Notes: generated by a model from the letters alone, not told the origin. DNA of 64,000 nucleotides from Siphonodentalium dalli (GCA_032622095.1 CP136061.1:231012944-231076943), one strand, 5' to 3'. Shown: positions 1 through 12,472, counted from the first letter of the stretch. Made by a program: numbers and translations.

Positions 1-2634
1 AGCACGTTACTTGACCCAATTATTACTTCAAACTCTCTCCGTGTAATAGATGCCGATGTCCTAGATCTCGGAGTTTCAGACCACTTAGGTGTATATGCTA
101 CAATAACATTTGAAAACACGACCGCAGCGTCATTTCTAAGACAAGTGTGGAACTACAGAAAAGCTAACTTTTCCCATGCAAATAACCTACTTGCTAATGT
201 CGACTGGGATGACCTCATAACACATGCATCGGATGTAAACACAGCTGCCAATAACGTTCAATTAGAATTTCTGTCCATAATAGCGAAAACAATTCCACAG
301 TCGTACATTACAGTAAGAACTTCTGATAAAATCTGGTTCAACTCGGACATCCGTTTTGAGATACGAAAACGTGACAGAGTTAGGAAAAAAGCCATGAAAA
401 AAGAAAACCCTGAAATCTGGAGAAAATACAAAAATATAAGAAACAAAGTCAATAACATGAAGAAGCACGCGAAAATTAAATTTGAAGAAAACCTAGAAGA
501 ACGAATAAGAGAAGCGTCCAACCCACGAGACTTTTGGCGAATAATGCATTACCTACTAAACAAGAAACGAACAAAAAATATCCCCCCACTATACAGCTCC
601 TCCGGTACTATCTCTGCTAACAATAAGACATATGCAATAGATGATAATGAAAAAGCTAAAATTTTAAACGACAGCTTCATTGCAAATTCTACAATTAATG
701 GTGCTAATAATAACCTGCCTAATTTTCCGAAACGCACTGCAAACACCATGCCTGACTTGGTCTTCACAGAAACCGAGGTTGAAACAGCCATAAAATCTTT
801 TAAACTTAACAAAGCCCACGGGCACGATGGGATTAGCGTTAGAATGCTCCGCGAAACAGCAAAATCGATAGCTCACCCACTGGTCCTTCTATTCAGGAAA
901 TCTATCAATAGGGAGAAATTCCCAAACTCCTGGAAATCCGCAAACGTGATCCCGATTTTCAAAAAAGATGATCCAGCTGACGCCAAAAATTATCGACCAA
1001 TATCCCTTTTACCATGTGTATCTAAAAATTTTGAGAAAGTTGTTCTGAAACAGATTAGTAAGTTTTTCATCGAAAATGACCTCTTGTATTTCCATCAATC
1101 CGGTTTTCTCCCAGGTCACAGTACAACATACCAACTATTAGACCTATACCACAACTTGTGCCAAACCCTCGATAAAGGACTATTTACGTGTTCCATATTC
1201 TGTGATATATCCAAAGCTTTTGAAAGGGTTTGGCACAGGGGACTGATACATAAATTGAAAGCTTATGGATTCAAAGGAACGACCTTAAATTGGATAGAAG
1301 ACTACCTAGATAACCGGACGCAAAGAGTCTTAGTCAATGACATATTTTCAAAATATGAGGTCATCCCAGCAGGAGTGCCCCAGGGATATATCCTGGGACC
1401 TTTCTTGTTCCTTGTCTATATAAATGATCTAGCCGACGGTATTGAATCGGTAACGAGAATGTACGCTGATGACACTTGCCTCACGAACAGCCACTTTGAT
1501 ATTAATATACTTGAAGATACTATGAACAGCGACTTAGACAAAATTACAGCGTGGTCCAAAAACTGACTGGTCTGCTTTAATCCAATTAAAACAGTTGGAA
1601 TGTCCTTCTCATTAGTTGCGCCATCTACAGAGAATCCGAACCTCAAATTCGTGGGAAATTCAATCGACTTTGTGGACAAGCATAAACATTTAGGTCTGGA
1701 ACTCCAATCAAATCTCAAATGGAACGCCCACATCGATGGCTCTGTCAAAAAGATTGCCTCGCGCCTATCTCAACTTCGTCGCATCAAATATCAACTAAAC
1801 AGGAAAACCATCGAAATTATTTTCAAAACATACATTTGACCACTGTTTGATTATTCAGATGCCGTTTGGGACAATGCCTCTAACTATATGTTAGAAAAGC
1901 TTGACCGGCTTCATATCGATGCTGGCCGGATAGTCAGCGGTATCCCCCGTTCTGCCTCGGGTGATACGGTATTACAGGAAGTTGGATGGCCTTCACTAAA
2001 TAAAAGACGCCAAATACATAAATTGCAGGCACTCTATAAAATCGTCAACAATTTAGCAGCATCATATCTATCCACTACACTTCCCCCCAGATCTCACGAA
2101 GTTGCAGACTATAATTGGAGATGCCCCAGTAAATTTTATTCATATTACTGCAATACTGAACACTTCAAACAGTCATTTTTCCCAAAGATGGCCATGGAAT
2201 GGAATAAACCTCCCAAATTAATCACTGACGCTGACCAATTTTCTACCTTTAAAACCAACTTGCAACATATAGATCCAACGCCCAGTCCCCCTCGACATTT
2301 CTACGTTGGACTCAGAAAATACAATATTTTTCACTGTCGCCTACGTAACTTGTGTAGTGAACTCCGATCTGATATGTTCAACAACTATATCGCTGACAGC
2401 CCCGCATGTTCGTGTGGAAACCGGTATGAAGACGCATATCATTATTTCTTCATGTGCCCATTGTACCAGAGAGATCGCTCAGAATTTTCTGAGAAACTAA
2501 CCCGTGAAAATCTCATAATAAGCAATATTGCGCAACGCATGTGTGGAATACCTAATATCTCGTCCCAAAAAAATATGAGACTATTTGACATCACACAGCA
2601 ATACATTGCCGCGACTAAACGTTTCGACCCCTAA
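1..2634 (+). pseudogene. CR1/Jockey-type LINE ORF2 (endonuclease end, reverse transcriptase, C-terminal Cys motif), two nonsense codons
   Basis: Frame 1 is open from base 1 and truncated by the window edge. It begins in the end of an APE-type endonuclease (SDH motif at 76-84, followed by LGVYATI). The reverse transcriptase follows: NYRPISLLP, QSGFLPGHST, FCDISKAFERVWH, AGVPQG and the catalytic YADD at 1462-1473. The frame then meets TGA at 1564-1566, continues in the same frame as LVCFNPIKT, meets TGA at 1837-1839, and runs to TAA at 2632-2634. The C-terminus carries a Cys/His cluster (CSCG...HYFFMCPLY, about 2407-2466). In related LINEs the first stop sits where Trp is usual (WLVxFNPxKT) and the second where Arg is usual, so one-base changes TGG to TGA and CGA to TGA fit. 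No frameshift was seen in 2.6 kb, so inactivation looks recent. The family product nicks target DNA and reverse-transcribes its own RNA. The CR1-versus-Jockey clade is uncertain. Confidence 0.9.
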
Positions 2635-3190
2635 AAGATTTTATATTATATGTATGTATGTGTGTCCATGTGGATCCATATGTGTGTACTGTGTATATGT
2701 AGGTATATGTACATACATAAGTATATCACTTCTGAATATACTTAAAGGTGCTTCCGAAATTTCAATTTTTTATGTGGCATTTATTCTCACAAATGGACAA
2801 ACCTCCCCCACAAACATGCACGTTCTTATCAATTGTCGGTACTGCCTTCCAGAGCGCTACAAAAACTAAAACCTAGTTCATGACTGTCTACTATTATTAT
2901 TTTTTCCTAACCTCCGAACATACGTACACGAATAGATTATATTAGCACTCGTTTATCGTGCCACATATTCACAATGTAGCCTCGTTGTTTTAAACACAAA
3001 TCTACACAACCTCTGGAAGCCAATACAAATTATATATCTCTAAACTGATCATCATGTAAATACGTTTATATACCGTCATCTTGATCACATGTATGTTATA
3101 TTATTGTATCGGGAGAGGGGCTTCGTAAGTTGTAAAAAATTGTGCCTCAATCCCTTTTGTATATTATACAAATAAAATATGTTTCAAGTC
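2635..3190 (+). mobile_element. 3' untranslated tail of the LINE (approximate end)
   Basis: This non-coding, AT-rich stretch follows the final stop codon. It has a TATGTATG-rich start and an AATAAA signal at 3171-3176. The exact 3' end and target-site duplication cannot be placed because the 5' end lies outside the window. Confidence 0.5.
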
Positions 3191-3378
3191 ATTAAATAAG
3201 GCGTTTCTCTCCAAAGCCTTTTGGGGTGGTTTTGTCGATCCTGGCAAGGGGCATAATACAAAATTCAGCCATGTAAATCATGTCGAGCTGGGACCTTTAC
3301 CGACTGTGAAATACATTATCAATGAGCAGGTGGAATATGATATCCACGGCCGTAGCCAGAGTGTGTATTCGTGGCATG

Positions 3379-3419
3379 ATATAACTACACAATTATAAAT
3401 TATAATTGTGTAGTTATAT
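3379..3419. repeat. Perfect 19-bp palindrome with 3-nt loop
   Basis: Arms 3379-3397 and 3401-3419 are exact reverse complements (ATATAACTACACAATTATA) around the loop AAT. The sequence could form a hairpin or cruciform. It lies between the LINE tail and the hAT element and belongs to neither. Confidence 0.9.
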
Positions 3420-3461
3420 GTGTAGATAACGAGCATTATGCTAATTAATTAGCGTCTTGTC

Positions 3462-4489
3462 TTTGTAGACAGAGGCGGACTGGCCGATCGGGAAACCGGG
3501 AAATTTCCCGATGGGCCGGAGGCCGGAAAAATTCTGATTCCACGTGATTTTCTATCAAGCGAGAATCCGAGGGTTTTTTTACGGTTTGGGGGGGGGGTAT
3601 ATGTGGTTGGGCCGCCCAACCACAACTTGGGCCGCAAATGAAACCGACGTGGGCCGCCACATGTGTTGTTTAACCAGCCGTGTATCCAATAAGATGGTAC
3701 TCTTCTCACATAAATTCATGAGGGCAGAGGCGGACTGCATGGCCGATCGGGAGACCGGGAAAATTCCGGACGTGGGCCGCCACATGTGTTGTTTAACCAG
3801 CCGAATTGGCTAATCGTAATTTTGACATTAAATGAACTTGTCGGCATCATATAACACCACGTAAAGACCCCATTAATCTCGAGATTTTAACGGTAACTCC
3901 CAGCTGTAAATCCCAAAAAAATTCTTACGCATCCCTCTCCCAATTGAAATTTACAAGAAAATAGGAACGCTTCAGTTGATGCCAGTCTAGTTTATCGGAT
4001 TCGAGATTTTCTTGTATAGTTTTCAAAATGTTCTCACCCCGGGCCGAACAACCATGAACAGCCCGGTGTGTCCTGGTCTCTTGTCCGTAGCCGTGTGCAT
4101 TTGTCTGGAGTTAGACCGCTAGATGTTAGATTTTATGCAATTTTTCAGGTAAAAATATCTGAATGGTCTCATACCGGGAATATATAGAACCATGGTTTAT
4201 GAATATATAGGATATTAGACCAGAGGTGCAAATGGCATTATGCAAAAACATGTATTTGGTCTGCATCTGATTCAAGGGGGGGGGGGTGCAAATGGAATTA
4301 TGCAAAAATATGTATTTGGTCTGATTCTGATTCAAGGGGGGGGTGCAGTTGGAATTTTCCAAGGTGGACTGTGGACGCCTCCCCCCCCCCCCCCCCAACC
4401 AAACGCCCCCCCCCCCCCCAAACAGATGGGCCGGTATTATATTAATTTCCCGGGCCGGTTTCTTGGCCCAGTCCGCCTCTGTTTGTAGA
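3462..4489. mobile_element. Non-autonomous hAT element (1012 bp) with 8-bp target duplication
   Basis: The element spans 3470-4481. It starts CAGAGGCGGACTGG and ends with the complement CCAGTCCGCCTCTG. The direct repeat TTTGTAGA flanks it exactly at 3462-3469 and 4482-4489. An 8-bp duplication with CAG(A/G)GGCGG-type ends is characteristic of hAT transposons. No transposase frame is present, so mobility would depend on a relative. Inside, the left end is repeated at about 3725 (AGAGGCGGACTG), together with a GTGGGCCGCCACATGTGTTG block found at about 3650 and 3770. Long open frames across it only reflect poly-G and poly-C tracts. Confidence 0.9.
4228..4440. repeat. About 60-bp tandem units plus G/C homopolymer tracts inside the hAT element
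   Basis: Two units contain GCAAATGG(C/A)ATTATGCAAA, then TGTATTTGGTCTG, and end in a run of G. A third partial unit follows, then long C runs at about 4379-4420. Homopolymer lengths may be unreliable in assembly. Confidence 0.8.
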
Positions 4490-4757
4490 CATAAATGACA
4501 GACCGGGAAATATATGCACACTTTAGTAGTGAGACTGACGGTTTTCACAGACACATTTAAATAGAGAGTTGGCGCCACAATTTCCCGCCAACATGACATC
4601 AGAAGCACTTTGGTGAGTCAATTTTGTTAAAACACGTCATCGCACGCGACGAACATCATGTCAATACAACTTCTCAATTGTATTCGATGTGACGAAAGCG
4701 CGAACGTCTGTAACGAAACTTGGTTTATCGCACTTTCATAGGATCTAATTGAATTAT

Positions 4758-5675
4758 CCAATGACCTTGATATTTGCAATTGACCTTGACCTTATATGTC
4801 TTAGTCGCCCAGTCAGTTTGATGGAATAATAATGAGTTAGCTATGAGTTAACATAATTTCTTCAAACAAAGGTTCCTTGATTCTCAACAGCGGCTTTTTC
4901 AAATTGTTCTTCAAATATATGGTGCCGTTGTCATGGAAACCTGAATTTACAACGACATTGGTCCCCACCCCACCTGGGCACGCCCTCCAACAAGTTTTCC
5001 CTATAACTAAGTAACATATATTTGTATAACTTTCATGCTTTAGTCAACAAATTCACAATTCAACCATTGAAGGACCCCAGATAAGTCAATAACTCTAAAA
5101 TATACACACACGCACGATATCTTGGGGAAATAACTGATTTTGACCCATTTAGGAAAATGGCCACAAAGTTTAGAGGCCTATATCTCATGACTGGCTTGTC
5201 AGTTGCAACAATAACACAGTTCTCCGAGTAGTCTGTATGCTCTAGTTTAATTCCGAGTAAAGATAACGTATTCAAAACTGATATAACAACTCAGTGGGTA
5301 GAAAATGTATGACCCGATATGAAAAAAAGCTAATATTTTGGTCAATGACCCTGACCTTTGTATATGACGTTGACATCTAGTGATGAAATATGCAGTGTCA
5401 AATGAAAGCCCAACAAGGGTAGCACCCAATATCAATGCCAAGATAGAGTTACTGCATTAAACTTTCTTGGTATAGACCGTTATATGCATATTTTTAATAC
5501 TGGCCAAAAGCACCATCCGTTGCCATGGAAACACACATTTCCAACACTAAGCTACACTGCCCCAGTGTACCCCCGCACTGACATAAACTTCAGATTATGA
5601 GCTTTGAGAAAACTTTTGGTAGAATTTGCCCACCAAATTGGTACCATTTTCGGGGAGCCTGGCTCATGGACTAAA
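4758..5675 (+). repeat. Dispersed 0.9-kb repeat, copy 1
   Basis: This matches 15453-16372 along its length in the same orientation. It starts CCAATGACCTTGA, passes ATTGACCTTGACCTTATATG, and ends GGAGCCTGGCTCATGGACTA. The copies differ by scattered substitutions and small gaps. Open frames in both (for example minus strand 5060-5275 and 15752-15967) are similar only because the DNA is duplicated. No terminal inverted repeat or coding capacity was recognised. Confidence 0.85.
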
Positions 5676-7894
5676 CGCACATAAAGGTCATCACCAACAA
5701 ATGGTTTGTGAAATATGCGGGAAGAGTTGTTCAACAAGGTCAAATTTGGCGTTACACGCTAAAAAAATATAAAAATAACGCACACACAGAACCGCGAGAA
5801 TAATTTCAAAGAGTGTGAGAAAAGATTCAATCGCAATTCCAATTAGTCGAAATATGAATGTGCATCTAAACACGAGTCCGTACAGTTGCAACCTATGCAA
5901 GGCAATTTTTGCACAATGGACGTCCCAGCCAGATGCGACACATGAGAGAAGCGGCATATGACAGCCTCGTGTGAAGGCACACATGTGATGTTTTTCAAGA
6001 GAGGAGAGACCGGACACATGCACGTGAACGTAAACTATGAAATGTGTCCTAGTAATCATCGTTGTTATTTATTTGTGTTTGTTTGATTAAACATTTTATT
6101 TTGTTACTCATTTAAGACATTGAAGAGATACATATTTGCACATCATGCTCTGGCAATATATATAGAGTGAGGTAATTTAAGGGCGATATCATATGGGACA
6201 TTTTATAAGTCCACAAGAAAGGTCCGCTGTAAACCTTACCGCTTGTATCTTTCAAAAGGGTGTAGCCTGCATTTCGAACAAGATAAACGTTACCATCTTA
6301 AACAGATATGTTCGACGATAACTTCGTTAATGCTTCGATATATAATAATGACAGTAACATGGATCCAAACAGGTGTAATTGTTTCTAGCAAGACAGGTTC
6401 CCAGGGGTGGATACTCTACCCACTGGGCTACCGAACTGCTAATATAATGTAATCATAAGTTGTCAATACACGATATATTATAAAACCATTGGTTATCACA
6501 CATTTAGCAATTAAAGTTATGTACCTATAACCTGAATTGTGCGTGAGTACTCTCTGCTATAAAAATGACAGCAACATTGCGTGATATGACCACGCTTGTA
6601 CCGCGTCCCTACAATGTACATGAAAACCATTCGATACTTCCTGTGGTATAAAGGGACGTCCGGTGATGCATCAAAATTCATTCAGGAAGGACTAACATGC
6701 CAATAACTTTACTACTAATTAATCATCAACACTTTAGCTAGTAGTGCATAACTACCTCGTGCTAACATTTGCAATGAAATGAAGTTTCAGAAACTAACAA
6801 CTCGTGTCACAGCCGAAATGTCTGGAACACGTACCAGGTGCTGCTACTCACCACCCAATGCGTGCACACTGTTCACACGCTAACATACGAAGTTATAATG
6901 CCACTTGATCAATCGATAATTGTATGTTTGATTGATGGCATATCGCGGTCAGTTACAACTTTAAACAGACATGGCTCATTCGAACTTCCAAAAAATTGAT
7001 CTACGTAATTTGGGATTAGGTATAAAATAGGTTCACAAATACACTAAATATTGATATACCTGCTTCATAATTATTCTCTGAAAAAAATACTTGCCATGGC
7101 CACAGCAGTTTAAAAATTTTCGCATAGAAGTCAAACAAACGTGTTTTATGCCTACCATATCAGGAACACTGAACGCTCTCGTGCAGATTTGTTTTTGTTT
7201 GGGACCCAAACACCGTGTTCAAAGTTGTATTCTTCATGACTTCAATGCGCCTTTCTGAACACAGGATGCTCGTATAAAGGTAGCTCAGGTATTTATCGAC
7301 CTATTTCGATACTCGGAATATTTCAAAGGGGAATACCATTAGGTGAATTTAAGAGCGAACCGTCGTGTGGCTTTTAATAAGTTATTAAAAACTGCATTAT
7401 CTGCGAACACGATGCAAAAACAACAAAGAATACTGAAATAAATATTCATTACTAGCAATCGCCATTATGGGCTACAAGTTGATCGAAGCCGCGAGGGATA
7501 TCGTAACAAGATGAAAACTGTGCATTTTATATCACACATGGTTGAGAGTTATTTAAAACTGCATTGTCATTCTAGCTGGTTTATGTACGAGCAGACTTGG
7601 AAGTATGTCTGAATATAGATCCGAGCACATTATCACCTATTTGCACGCCGGTATTAAAGCGGCGACTTCAAAGGGATTACGCGGGGACGTCAACCATGAT
7701 GATTGAAGACGTTAGTGCTCTAAAATAAATTTAGTTTCACGCGAGTAATGAATGTAAGCTTCAGTTTCTTCATATATTAACGCAAATTATAGGCCAACTT
7801 GAACGAGACAAATGAAAAAAAGGACACATTTTGCACATTAACAGTTAGCCTGAAAATACTATCACATGTCTAACCTTATCACTAAAAACTACAA
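5676..7894. other. No gene recognised
   Basis: AT-rich DNA with only short open frames and no recognised domain. A diverged repeat occupies part of 7230-7570 (listed separately). A short motif near 6950-7000 (ACATGGCTCATTCGAACTTCC) recurs in diverged form near 17120 and, inverted, near 50530. Confidence 0.6.
7230..7570 (+). repeat. Diverged dispersed repeat fragment
   Basis: CATGACTTCAATGCG, a tract ending in TTTCGATAC, and AAAACTGCATT resemble 20455-20660. The AACAACAAAGAATACTG and GCCGCGAGG(G)ATA parts recur at 14050-14350. Ends are not resolved. Confidence 0.6.
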
Positions 7895-8151
7895 CACAGA
7901 CATCTTGTTCAATATACACAACAGTTGCACTCTGAATGTGTAAGTTTTGGGTGCACACTAACTTCTTAAAATTTCCCAGCTACATGTATATGCACCAGAC
8001 ATAAACCAATGTGGATAAAAGGCTGAACTTACTATGTAGCAATAGAACAATCCATCATAAATATGTACCTGGGAAATTTTAAGAATTCAAGGTGCGCCCA
8101 AATCTTAGGCACAGACAAGTTGCAGTGTATATCTTGAACAAGATGTCTGTG
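7895..8151. mobile_element. Foldback (MITE-like) element
   Basis: The outer ends are complementary: CACAGACATCTTGTTCAA at 7895 and TTGAACAAGATGTCTGTG ending at 8151. Complementarity continues, with mismatches, through TTCTTAAAATTTCCCAG on both arms for about 90 bp. No clear target duplication was seen and there is no coding frame. Confidence 0.8.
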
Positions 8152-8197
8152 ATTTCGGGAATTACCTCAGGTGTGGGTACCTAGAAATGAATCCCCC

Positions 8198-10037
8198 AGC
8201 TTGCCCACTGGTGCTCAACTGCTCCTATGAGATCACTTCTTAGCAGTTTTATGTGCCATTTCGTTTCGATTAGGTTCCGCAGCGATACCGATTTTTTATT
8301 GTTTTTTTATAAGTTGAAAAGAGCGTCAAAGTGATAATAATGACGAAAATGTGAGTTCCCGACCATTCAACCAATCTTTGGAAACCCCGTAATGAAATTG
8401 CCATGTGGATAGATGGTTTATGATTACCTTTAAACGTTATTTCTGACATTTAACTGTATTTCCATGTTAATCCAATGGGGAACTATCGAGTCATTTTGCT
8501 TCCGAACCATTCAGTATAATAAATTGAAACTGTCGGAAAATCTTCCTCAGGTAGCCCTAATTGTACATACACACAAACAGCATTCTCTATTGTTCGTTTC
8601 CTTGTATAAAATGGCCTGTAAATTCACTCCAAAATGTTCCATTTCTTAGCCGACTTTCGGTTTCTGATCACTTCTTAGTGGTTCCATTTCTCAGCTGATT
8701 CACAAACTATCTATTGCTATTCTACAGCCCAATTCGTGTCACATTAAGGCGCTAGTTACTTTGTATGATTTCCTACGACTACTAGGATCTTTAGCAATAT
8801 CCCACGTAACATTTGATACATATATGAGCAGACATTCCCGGTCTAGTTGTCAATTAAATTGCGATTACATATGTGATGGTTATGTATATTAACCGGTAAT
8901 GAGGACACTTGCAATTTGTTTTATATAATTGGCTTATAATGGACGTATAATCGTATCTTGCATCGTGTCGTTTATTTATAGATTCGTGCATAGTTATATA
9001 AAAGCCGGATCCATGAAAAATTTCATGATGATCAGACTAAAGGTACGACCTCTAGCCCTTGGCTGGTGGCCATGTTTTTTGGCCGAATGAGCCCAAAATT
9101 ACTCGTTCCCATCTACTTGTCAATATTAACATCCATGACAAATTTCATGATGATCAGACGACCTGTAGCCGGTGCTAATGGATTGATTTTTGAAATCAAA
9201 GATGGCCGCTGGCGGCCATGTTTTTTGTCTGAATTACCCCAAAATGACGCTTTCCCATCTACATGTCATTATTAACATCCATGACAAATTTTCTGATGAT
9301 CAGACTAAAGGTACGACCTGTAGCCCGTGCTAAAGGATCTAGTCATGCAAAGAGTAAAATCCAAGATGGCTGCTGGCAGCCATGTTTTTTGGCCAAATGA
9401 CCTCAAAATGACTCGTTCCCATCTACATGTCATTGTTAACATACATGACAAATTTTATGATGATCAGACTAAAGGTACGACCTGTAACCCGTGCTAAAGG
9501 ATTTAGTCATGCAATCACTAAGACGCGGACCGTACCTGATTTCTAGAACTAAGATGTGGAACCATGGATACTAAGAAGTGAAACCCACGTGTTAGCCCGA
9601 AAATTGGCTATATATCATATATCCGTGTAACATCTGACAACATAATACCAATAAATCATTACTTGACGTTCTTGTGTAGTATTATTTCACCTGGTGTGGT
9701 CGCGAAACTATTTTATATTAGAAAAAATAACGATTTTGTCAGTCAACTGTGCAAAATGGTGTCGATTTTTGGTGATCAATGTTTCTTTTAGTGTAAACAA
9801 ATATATTTGTCATACCAATTTCAGTACATTAGCGTTTAGTGTTAACCATAGCTAATAACTGCAAACGGCAGCCGGTCAAATTGTGATATATTGTGATAAA
9901 ACTTACCGTTTTTTGGACAACACCCTCCATTTTTCTCAAAATCGACTATGACTGTCAACAAAAATCAGCTAAGAAATGTCACATAAAACTGCTAAGAAGT
10001 GATCTCATAGGAGCAGTTGAGCACCAGTGAGCTTGCC
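8198..10037. mobile_element. Non-autonomous hAT element (1824 bp) with 8-bp target duplication
   Basis: The element spans 8206-10029. About 55 bp at each end are inverted copies, beginning CACTGGTGCTCAACTGCTCC and running through ATCACTTCTTAGCAGTTTTA. The direct repeat AGCTTGCC flanks it at 8198-8205 and 10030-10037. The 8-bp duplication and CACTGG-type ends fit hAT. The interior holds irregular tandem repeats (9017-9530) and no transposase frame. Confidence 0.92.
9017..9530 (+). repeat. Irregular tandem repeat inside the hAT element, about 120-170 bp per unit
   Basis: The block ATGATGATCAGACTAAAGGT, CGACCTGTAGCC, AAGATGGC(C/T)GCTGGC(G/A)GCC, CCCATCTACATGTCATT recurs about four times, with the GATGATCAG core near 9027, 9149, 9294 and 9460. 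The AAGATGGC...GCCATGTTTT part is itself a short inverted repeat. Confidence 0.85.
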
Positions 10038-10430
10038 ACTAAAAGTAAATAATAATTACAAGTACCCACTAATGAGATCATTCCAAAATAATAGCATATG
10101 AACACCAGGATCACACCACTGTACAATATTGTGTTGGACAAGCTACTACAGTTCAATGGCAAATGCATACATGGCCAATCTTTATTGTGTTTGACATAGC
10201 CAATGTGTCAACTTTGCAGTTGCGCCCTCTCCACCTGTATCCACTAATCCGGATACAATATTTTTTCCTGAAAACTCATCAAATAATGTCACATATTAAA
10301 TGGACAAATTCACTTGAATGGTGGCATCAAATAGTCTTTGCATGTCCTCTTTAGTTATATCATATCAATAATAAGATAGTACTTCATTTTGTACATAAGT
10401 GTAGTTTTGTAGAACGATCAGTACATGCAT
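10038..10430. other. No gene recognised
   Basis: Only short open frames. No repeat or motif was identified with confidence. Confidence 0.5.
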
Positions 10431-10600
10431 GGGCCCTGTTTCAAGAAGCAATGTCATAAGATTATCTTAAGATGGACTTAATCTAAGATCTAAGGTGGAT
10501 CTTATGATGTAACTTTTCCGTTTCAAGAACGCGTTTCACAAAACAAGATTAAGTCCTACTTAAGTAGTAAGTTAAGTTCCCGCTCATTTAGACTGGTTAT
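10431..10600 (+). repeat. GGGCCCTGTTTCA-family element end, copy 1
   Basis: It begins GGGCCCTGTTTCAAGAAGCA, continues with ATGTCATAAGATTATCTTAA and contains CGTTTCACAAAACAAGATTA. It is nearly identical to 11489-11650 and is related, in opposite orientation, to the three units at 13217-13919. This is probably the terminus of a DNA element. Confidence 0.75.
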
Positions 10601-11147
10601 CGACAATTTTCTACAGTCCGGAACAAAACAATGTGGGCTTGAGCAATCTGTATGTACGGCATTGAGAGGTTATCGAGAAAGAGCCGAGTCCGAGTTGACA
10701 TTATTGTGTGACAGGGATGCTGGATATCGGCTGGGGTGGGGGTGGGCGAATCAGCGCATGTATCTTACTGTATATAGTCAGTGGCCTTATATTCGCATAT
10801 GGATCTTAGACTTGCATGGGTTCCACGAAGTAAATTAGAACATGAGTCCATCACAGGCTCTTAAAATGACGAGCTTTGCTTTAATGGTGAGTGGCGGTGT
10901 CAGAAATAAGACAATATAATTATATGGATCGATGCATGACTGCGACGATGCATTTACGCTGAGTTAATCACAATTTTCTATAGAGAATATTATTGGTATT
11001 GAGTTTATGCCCACGCCCATATGTCGTGATTTTCAAGGCTGTCCAAATTTTTGTCATGTTTTTTTTTTTTGCAGGGGTAGGATGACCATTGCACAGCATA
11101 CTGTATATATGATATACACACCCGTAACGGTGACACCCCTTAATGCG
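10601..11147. other. No gene recognised
   Basis: Mixed-composition DNA with short frames only. A T tract followed by GCAG near 11060-11075 resembles a splice acceptor, but no coding exon follows. Confidence 0.5.
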
Positions 11148-11355
11148 AGTGTGCTAATGAAAACGTAGTTATATATATATATCCATGGTATAAATCGGCG
11201 ATGTCACCAGGACACACATAGGTCATTTTTCGATTCAAAGGGAAATGAAAAATATTTGTTAGAGTAACTTTTTTATTATTTTTATGCAGATGTTTTAAGC
11301 GGTTTTCATACCATGGATATATATATATATATAACTACGTTATCATTAGCACACT
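11148..11355. mobile_element. Foldback element with AT-microsatellite arms
   Basis: The left arm AGTGTGCTAATGA, ACGTAGTTATATATATAT, CCATGGTAT (11148-11191) is mirrored on the right, ending TCATTAGCACACT at 11355. The arms are about 45 bp around a 115-bp centre. They differ in the length of the TA run. Confidence 0.8.
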
Positions 11356-11488
11356 TTGTTTTGGAAAGTTTGAGGTACCAGTTGGAATATTTAAACCCAA
11401 AGAGAATTTGGTATTGTTTAATGTGGTGTAGTTGGACATTTCGAGGCGAACACCCCCTCTCACTCTGTAGCCACGACCCTGTATACCA

Positions 11489-11660
11489 GGGGCCTGTTTC
11501 ATGAAGCAATGTCATAAGATTATCTTAAGATGGACTTAATCTAAGATCTAAGGTGGATCTTATGATGTAACTTTTCCGTTTCAAGAACGCGTTTCACAAA
11601 ACAAGATTAAGTCCAACTTAAGTAGTATTTTAAGTTCGCGCGCTTTTAGACTGGCTCTCG
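11489..11660 (+). repeat. GGGCCCTGTTTCA-family element end, copy 2
   Basis: Begins GGGGCCTGTTTCATGAAGCA and matches 10431-10600 almost base for base over about 150 bp before diverging. Confidence 0.75.
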
Positions 11661-12472
11661 ACAATTTATTACAGCTATGCACAGAAAATGTTGGTTCTGT
11701 GTATGTTATATGCCTAGGTACAGTGTCAGATACTAGGGCATGTCTATGAATAATTATGATATTTTAATGCAAGGGCGATAATCAGTATAATGACTGGTGC
11801 ATACTTAACTGCACGAGCGCGCCTTTTAACTGTGTTTTCGCGTCAGACCCCATCCACACATAGCTGCATGCTTCCAATGCCCATTTTATACAAACGTAAC
11901 GAGCTCAAATATATTATTTCAGTTATTAAAGGGACTTATACATCGTAACTCAGAATGTGAACCTTCACCCATATAACATGCCATTAAGGCGACGCGAGAC
12001 ATATGTTCGCTCCTTTCAATGCTGATATTGGGTTCTAATACATTATACGTCTTTGAAGCATCTATAATACCAGGAAACCGAATATGTCGCCACGACGGCA
12101 TACACATACAATACACCAAAATGGAAGCACTGAGCTAAACGCTCTTTATTGATTGCCAACATTCATGGAATACTAACACAAAACGCTCTTTATTTATATT
12201 GCTATAATGTGAATAGGACTTCATATCGTGCTCCAAATAGACTTATTTCCAATCTGAGACATACTTGTAGAAGCCATATATAAATGATGTTAATGCCATT
12301 TGCTATGGTTCTGTTGACAAATGTGCTAAACGCCTGTTATAATTAACAAACTGCGTATGAACTTCGAAAGTACGTTACGTTGAACGACATTCTGGACATA
12401 TGTTTTAATAAAAACCAAATCAACGACTTCTAATAAAGAGCGTTTATAATTAACAACACGTGAACAGACGGT
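11661..12472. other. No gene; AAACGCTCTTTATT inverted motifs
   Basis: No coding region was recognised. AAACGCTCTTTATT occurs near 12137 and 12181, and its complement AATAAAGAGCGTTT near 12432. These could be short terminal repeats of a roughly 310-bp element, but that is weak. Confidence 0.4.

Noticed and set aside
1564-1839. TGA recoding (readthrough or selenocysteine) in the LINE
   Set aside because: Both stops are explained by single point mutations at usual Trp and Arg positions. No recoding signal was evident.
4126-4608. 160-residue minus-strand protein
   Set aside because: It spans G/C homopolymers and the right end of a hAT element, so the frame is an artefact.
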